From the NCBI GenBank assembly GCA_022592435.1, contig JABYQS010000786.1:1-13270 (forward strand): DNA of 13,270 bases, given 5' to 3'. Below, piece after piece: positions 8,747 to 13,270 of the stretch; position 1 is the first letter of the stretch, and the number at the start of each line of letters is the position of its first letter. The stretch comes from Cerioporus squamosus (taxonomy: Eukaryota > Basidiomycota > Agaricomycetes > Polyporales > Polyporaceae). The notes under the pieces are model-generated. The model searched no databases and was not told where the DNA came from. It worked only from the letters and a program-made list of their open reading frames with translations. Made by a program: the position numbers and the translations under genes.

Positions 8747-9792
8747 ATGGCCCCTCTCACCATCCCGCTGAACGATGGCAAGCAGATCCCTTGGTTGGGC
8801 TTCGGCACCGGGACTGCCCTCTATAGCAAAGACGCAGAGGCTGCGATCAGAGTCGCCATTGCGAACGGCATAACCCACCTCGATGGTGCCCAGATGTACC
8901 AGAACGAGGATTCTCTCGGCAACGGCATCGCGTCCTCGGGCAAGCCGCGCTCCGAGCTGTTCGTCACTACGAAGCTTGGCAAGCTTCCGGAGGGCAAGAC
9001 CGTGCGCGACACCCTCCTGGAGTCGCTGAAGAAGCTCAAGCTCGATTACGTCGACCTCTTCCTCATCCACATGCCCATTCACCACGAGGGCAAGCTGAAG
9101 GAAGTGTGGAAGGAGTTCGAGGAGCTGCAGAAGGAGGGTCTGGCGAAGAGCATCGGGGTATCGAACTTTAGAGTCAAGGATTTCGAGGTGCTCCTCGATG
9201 GCGCGAACGTCGTCCCTGCGGTCAATCAGGTCAGTCCGTTCGGCACGTAACATGTGGGTTGACGTAGCGTGAGCTGATCCATGCTTTTCTCTTGTCATAG
9301 ATCGAGTACCACCCATATGTCTACAAGGCCGCAGCCCCAATTCTCGAGTTCCAGAAGAAGCACAACATTGTCGCGACCTCCTATGGCGGATTGACCCCCA
9401 TCGTCCGTCAGAAAGGCGGCCCGGTCGACCCCATACTCGCATCTATCAGCCAGCGCCTGACGAAGGATGCGGGCAAGAATGTGACGGAGGGACAAGTCCT
9501 TGGTCTGTGGTTGCGGAGCCAGGGTATTCCTGAGATCACGTCAGTACAGCTCTCTACTCTGTCGTAGCGTGACTGAACTTCCCTATTCCAACAGGACGAG
9601 TTCCAAGGAAGAACGCGTGAAAGAGTATGTTGCAACTCAGAGTCTGCCTGACCTTACCCCTGAGGAGGTCAATGCCATCACCGAGGCTGGATCTAAGGTT
9701 CACCACCGCGCATTTGTAAGTCCCGGTCCTTGTCGCAGTCAAGTGCTAAACTTACCGCTCATCAACTTCAGTGCAAGTGGCTGGATGATTGA
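8747..9792 (+). CDS. Aldo-keto reductase, AKR3-like NADPH-dependent carbonyl reductase
   Basis: Reduces aldehydes or ketones with NADPH in the cytosol. Exons 8747-9229, 9301-9539, 9595-9715 and 9772-9792 join in frame to 287 aa, the usual AKR length; introns are 71, 55 and 56 nt. Motifs: PLNDGKQIPWLGFGTGTAL (first strands), HLDGAQMYQNE with catalytic Asp and Tyr, VTTKLGK with catalytic Lys, LDYVDLFLIHMP with catalytic His, IGVSNF, VNQIEYHPY, and EITTSSKEERVKEYVATQ in place of the classical IPKS cofactor segment, as in AKR3C-type polyketone reductases and similar fungal enzymes. The substrate cannot be read; conjugated polyketones, L-glyceraldehyde or sugar-derived aldehydes are all possible. 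An in-frame ATG at 8645 would add a hydrophobic 34-residue extension, but the TATA box at 8670 argues for 8747. No frame breaks. Confidence 0.9.
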
Positions 9793-10100
9793 TCTGAGAA
9801 GGTGAAGAAGTTAAAAAGATGTACCACATGTACTGTACTGTATGCATACACGAGCGACGCCGAACATGCTTGAGTGACGTCAACAGGCCTGGCGTGTACT
9901 TATCGTGCATGCGAATTCTTGCGAACGTGAATCTACGTGAATCGGGCCACCGACGAGCGCTCACCATGGACGCACTGCATGCTTCGACCACTTCTGCTTG
10001 CCATAGATCCTTTCCCACTTGTCTCTCGGTACCTCGCCGGTACTTGACTTTGTATACTAGACCATACTTTCTCGGTCACTCCCATCGTTTGCACTCCAAG
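9793..10100. other. Short intergenic region between the aldo-keto reductase and the tRNA pseudouridine synthase
   Basis: These 308 bp hold the 3' flank of the reductase and the promoter of the next gene. A TGTATACTAG element at 10051 lies about 50 bp before the ATG and is a weak TATA candidate. ACGTGAATC is repeated near 9925. Nothing else was seen. Confidence 0.4.
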
Positions 10101-11266
10101 ATGCCCAAGGACAGCAAGTCGGGACCCGTATCGGCGCTCTTTGGAGTGGTCAAGCCGTCTGGACCAACCTCAATGTCGTTGGTGAACGACGTCAAAAGCT
10201 AGTAGCGAACTCGCCGCTCTTCGTTGAGGAGGAGAAACTCGCGAAGAAGGCAGGGAAATCTGGGCGGAAAGGCAAGTATGGGAGGGACGCGGTCAAGATT
10301 GGACAGGGAGGAACGCTCGATCCTCTTGCAGACGGTGTTCTCGGTGATTAGCTTCCTCGCTCTCCACGAAGGATTTCCAGCCTGAAAGGTCGCGCAGTTG
10401 TTGGTGTGGGCAAAGGTACGAAAAGCTGTCTGAATTTCTTGACTGTGTGAAGGTAATTGAGGTCTCTCGTTCGGGCATACCCAGACAGCGTCATTGACGG
10501 AAGCTGTAGGAGTACCGGACGACGTGTCTGCTGGGTTGCGAGACCGACACATATGACAGCGAGGGCAAGCAAGTACGCACCGCACCGTGGCATCATGTCA
10601 CTCGTGAGCAGGTCGAAAAGGCATTGGAGCAGTTTCGAGGCGAGATAGAGCAGATACCGCCAGTGTGCGTATATGCAGGCCATCAGTTTGCCTCGTCCAT
10701 CCCTTGCTCATTGCTTCCTGCAGGTTCTCCGCGTTGAAAATGGACGGGATGCCATTGTACGACTACGCTCGCAAAGGCATTCCGCTACCCCGACCCATCG
10801 AAAAACGGAAGGTTACAGTCCATTCCCTTGAGCTGATCGAGTGGAAGGGCAGCGACCATTCCTTCAGGTGGCCGGAGAAGAAGTTCACGAGGAGGAGCAG
10901 GAGGCGATGGAGAAGGCTCTCAAGAGCGTGGACGACTCTGTGTCCATCAAGGACGAGCCCGAGGCAGAGAGTTCGGCGTCGCAAGTCCCCACTGCATTCG
11001 TCCTACGCATGAAGGTCTCCGGGGGAACTTACGTCCGATGTATCGTGCACGACTTGGCACATGCACTTGGGTCCGCAGGCCATGTTGTCACGCTGACACG
11101 ATCAAGACAAGGGCGCTTCGCACTCGAGCCGACGGAAGAGGGTGACCGCGCCTGCGTCCCTTGGGAAGTGTTCGAGAAAGCGTTGAAGGACCAGGGCGAG
11201 CCTGACGCGGATGGTCGTAAAGAATGGGAAAGGGAGGTGCTAGACAAGCTGGAAGTTGTACCTTAG
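10101..11266 (+). CDS. PUS4: tRNA pseudouridine-55 synthase (TruB/Pus4 family), three single-base frame breaks
   Basis: Isomerises U55 in the T-loop of tRNAs. Exons 10101-10343, 10398-10452, 10510-10664 and 10724-11266; introns 54, 57 and 59 nt. Motifs: SALFGVVKPSGPTSMSLVND (N-terminal TruB motif), GQGGTLDPLADGVL with the catalytic Asp at about 10319, VVGVGKGTK, YRTTCLLGCETDTYDSEGK, a PPVFSALKMDG motif spanning the last intron, YDYARKGI, and SGGTYVRCIVHDLAHALGS near the end. Between them lies an acidic Glu/Asp/Ser-rich insert (about 10890-10985), as in eukaryotic Pus4. The frame is one base short at the AAAA runs 10194-10197 and 10421-10424 and near 10884-10897; restoring length would give about 332 aa. 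The acceptor at 10397 is chosen because it yields VLVVGVGKG. Identity is strong; breaks are probably sequence errors. Confidence 0.85.
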
Positions 11267-12349
11267 GCTGTAAGTTGGGCCTCGATCTGCATGCCGACGT
11301 ATGCGTGCTGACATCTTGATCGTTCCCTATGGCTCATAGATAAAATCTGTTCGTGTTCCCAGTGCGATCAAGTCCGCAGTTGGTGTGCCACAAGGTTTAC
11401 AGGCACCGAGGACACCCGTAGTCATACTAGCCCGTCCGTTCTCGGTGTGGTCACTAGACGGATGTCCTATATCTTCTATCCCGAGCATTCGGTGAGTCAT
11501 CGGCTAAGGGGAACCCATACATATGCTATGCTGCTGACGGCGTTTCACACCGTTGTGTCATTCCGAAGACGTCTTGCCATTGAATCACGGAGAGCCCTAT
11601 ATCTGAAGCGGCGACGCTTCGACGAAATCAGACCCGCCATATATAATAAGTCTGTGGAGTCTTCTGTGCACTGCTATTCCAACTGATCATGTTTTTGGCT
11701 ACATAGGACTTCCTTGAGTTGTCTGACAGGATTTCGCTATGGCGCGCTTGGCAGCAGGGTTACGCTCCGATTGTCAGTGCTAATCCGAGTGGCCGTCAAC
11801 CTCCTTCCGTCAGCGTCGGTCTCTGTTCTGCCACCTGAAGTGCGACGCGTGACGTGTTCCCGTGCAGCTATCACGTCTTCCTGACAATGTCTCCAGCTTC
11901 GAACGGACGCCAACGCAATGAATCTTGACGCCTGTGGTTTGAGGGTGGGACAGCTTGGCGGTCGAGGAGTCATCTGAATGCAGCCGGTGTTGTCTACGGC
12001 AAACGTGCTCGGACACCTTGTGGGTTATCATGCAGGCCTGTGGGTAGTCGGCAAGACGGATGAGAGCACGCGAACGCGAGTGCCTGAGACTGGTTGCCCT
12101 GGTGGCTCCGCCGACGGTCATGGAGAGGCAACGCGGGCGAACACTGCAAAGGCGAGCATGGGCTTCGATCAAGATGGATCGCGCGACAGGGCTTTCGATA
12201 ACGAATCTTGCGGCGACGGTCCGTCGGTCAGGTGTGTCGGCGGTCCTCGGGAAGACCGGACCGACTACAATGGTCGCCGGTCATAAAGGTCGACGGTGAG
12301 ATCTCGAGATTCCTGTATCCTCCACTCCGTCCACCGTCAGTCCGTCGAT
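11267..12349. other. Intergenic region between PUS4 and the aldolase gene
   Basis: This 1.08-kb stretch starts with an intron-like segment at 11270-11339 (GTAAGT donor, GCTGAC branch, TAG end) four bases after the PUS4 stop, possibly a 3' UTR intron. A second intron-like segment runs from GTGAGT at 11492 to about 11568. CCATATATAATAAG at 11638 is a good TATA match with no clear gene behind it. The open frames at 11700-12300 on both strands look like GC-rich shadows with no recognisable protein. No RNA gene or mobile element was seen. Confidence 0.4.
11638..11651 (+). promoter_or_regulatory. Orphan TATA-like element
   Basis: CCATATATAATAAG is the best TATA match in the 1.08-kb gap. It lies about 700 bp before the aldolase start, too far for a usual core promoter, and only very short ORFs follow it (ATG at 11689 and 11739, 5 and 14 codons). 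Confidence 0.25.
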
Positions 12350-13270
12350 ATGGCATCCAGCATCGTTCGCCCGCTCGAGCCTGGCATTTACGCCCCCCTC
12401 CCCACCTTCTTCTTCCCGGACTCTGAGGATATAGGTACGTCGTCACCGCCTTACCCCGCACCCGACCGTTGCTCAATCCTTCGTTCGCGGCTCGATAGAT
12501 CTGCAGACAGAGTCTGCCCATGTCCTCCGTCTGATCAAGGCGGGCGTGAAGCCGCTGCTCGCGGGCACGATGGGCGAGGCGCACCATCTGTCACACGAAG
12601 AGCGCGCTTCCCTCATCAAGGCCACTAGACAGGCCTTGGACGATGCTGGTTTCAAGGACGTTCCCATTATCTCTGGATCCGGTGCAGGCAGCACCCGGGA
12701 GACGATCCAGATTTCTCAAGAGGCGGCAGAGGCCGGTGCGGACTACGTCATTGTCATCTGCAGCGGTTACTTTGCGGGCGCACTGGCGGGTAACAAGAAG
12801 GCTCTGAAGGCCTTCTGGGCGGACGTCTCCGAGAAGAGTCCGCTGCCTGTCATAATATACAACTGTGAGTCGGCAGCTGTTAGTTCTGTGGGATCCTGCT
12901 GAGCGACAAATATAGATCCTGGAGCTGCCGGTGGGATTGATTTGGACTCGGACCTGATCACGGAGTTGGCGGAGGAGTGCCCGAACCTTGCTGGCGTTAA
13001 GCTCACGTACGTCCTTACGGTATGTCTGCTCGAGTCTGAACGCTTAAGCTGCTCCAGGTGCGGCAATGTCGGCAAGTTGACGCGCATCTGCGCAACTGTG
13101 TCGGACCCCTCGTTCGCCCAGTTACATCCTCGGAAGAATGCACACGCTCCCTTCCTTGTCTCGGCGGATTCACGGACTTCATTCTGACGTCCTCCTTCGT
13201 GAACGGCCACGGTGCTATTACCGGTCTTGCCAACATCGCGCCGGTACGTTCTACTTCGTCCGACGGCCTG
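12350..13270 (+). CDS. DapA/N-acetylneuraminate lyase-family aldolase, 5' part, one frame break
   Basis: Class I (Schiff-base) aldolase of the DapA family. In fungi close relatives include 2-keto-3-deoxy-L-galactonate aldolase (GaaC/LGA1 type) and 4-hydroxy-2-oxoglutarate aldolase types; animals and fungi do not use DapA for lysine. Exons 12350-12434, 12499-12864, 12916-13006 and 13058-13243, then a GTACGT donor at 13244. Motifs: GIYAPLPTFFFPDSEDI, LLAGTMGEAHHLSHEER (GTxGE phosphate/carboxylate-binding type loop), VPIISGSGAGSTRETI, GADYVIVICSGYF, then IIYN split by an intron and followed by YPGAAGG (YNxP, general-acid Tyr) and LAGVKLT with the Schiff-base Lys, and CGNVGKL. After APFLVS the frame is one base short near 13162 (GG where GGG would continue into GGFTDFILTSSFVNG). 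The 3' end is outside the window. Family is sure; substrate is not. Confidence 0.85.

Noticed and set aside
8729..9442. 237-aa open frame on the minus strand opposite the aldo-keto reductase
   Set aside because: It runs across a confirmed intron of the sense gene and its residues mirror the GC-biased third positions of the sense codons; the sense strand has full AKR motifs.
10194..10430. Programmed ribosomal frameshifting as the main reading of the PUS4 breaks
   Set aside because: No canonical slippery heptamer, two independent shifts plus a third would be needed, and similar losses occur in unrelated genes in the same window.
11810..12299. Overlapping open frames on both strands before the aldolase gene
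   Set aside because: Compositions are Arg/Thr/His-rich with no family pattern, no splice chain and no promoter signal nearby; typical GC-rich noise.
1..13270. Defence system, biosynthetic cluster, transposon or viral element
   Set aside because: No transposase, integrase, polymerase, synthase core enzyme, terminal repeats or target duplications were found on either strand.

Overview
The window reads as nuclear DNA of a filamentous basidiomycete, most likely an agaricomycete. Genes are broken by many short introns (about 50-70 nt, GT...AG, with CTNAC/CTAAC-like branch sites), coding sequence is moderately GC-rich, and two genes belong to families I know mainly from basidiomycetes: a DUF7918-type protein and a Cys-rich single-pass membrane protein. 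No RNA gene, transposon or CRISPR array is visible.

Layout. Minus strand: a CHMP7-like ESCRT-III gene (1-1486, 3' end outside the window) and a five-exon DUF7918-type gene (2227-3504). Then comes a 1.2 kb divergent intergenic region. Plus strand: a 120-aa single-pass membrane protein with a His-rich tail and a C-terminal PPPY motif (4699-5113); a stretch with splice-like signals but no readable protein (about 5180-5830); an eight-exon 401-aa Cys-rich type I membrane protein (6088-7689); an AKR3-like aldo-keto reductase (8747-9792); a PUS4/TruB-type tRNA pseudouridine-55 synthase (10101-11266); and the 5' part of a DapA-family aldolase (12350 to the window end).

Most genes look like unrelated housekeeping or lineage-specific functions, not a cluster. 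Two loose functional pairings are possible: the two neighbouring membrane proteins, and the aldo-keto reductase with the DapA-type aldolase (both enzyme classes occur in fungal D-galacturonate breakdown).

A striking property is that four conserved genes (CHMP7-like, DUF7918, PUS4, aldolase) carry single-base reading-frame breaks, mostly a missing base in or next to a short homopolymer. The three genes between 4699 and 9792 are clean. Residual deletion errors in the assembly are the simplest explanation; the breaks make naive ORF calls in these genes wrong. Gene models here were built by following protein similarity from memory across splice sites, without any search.
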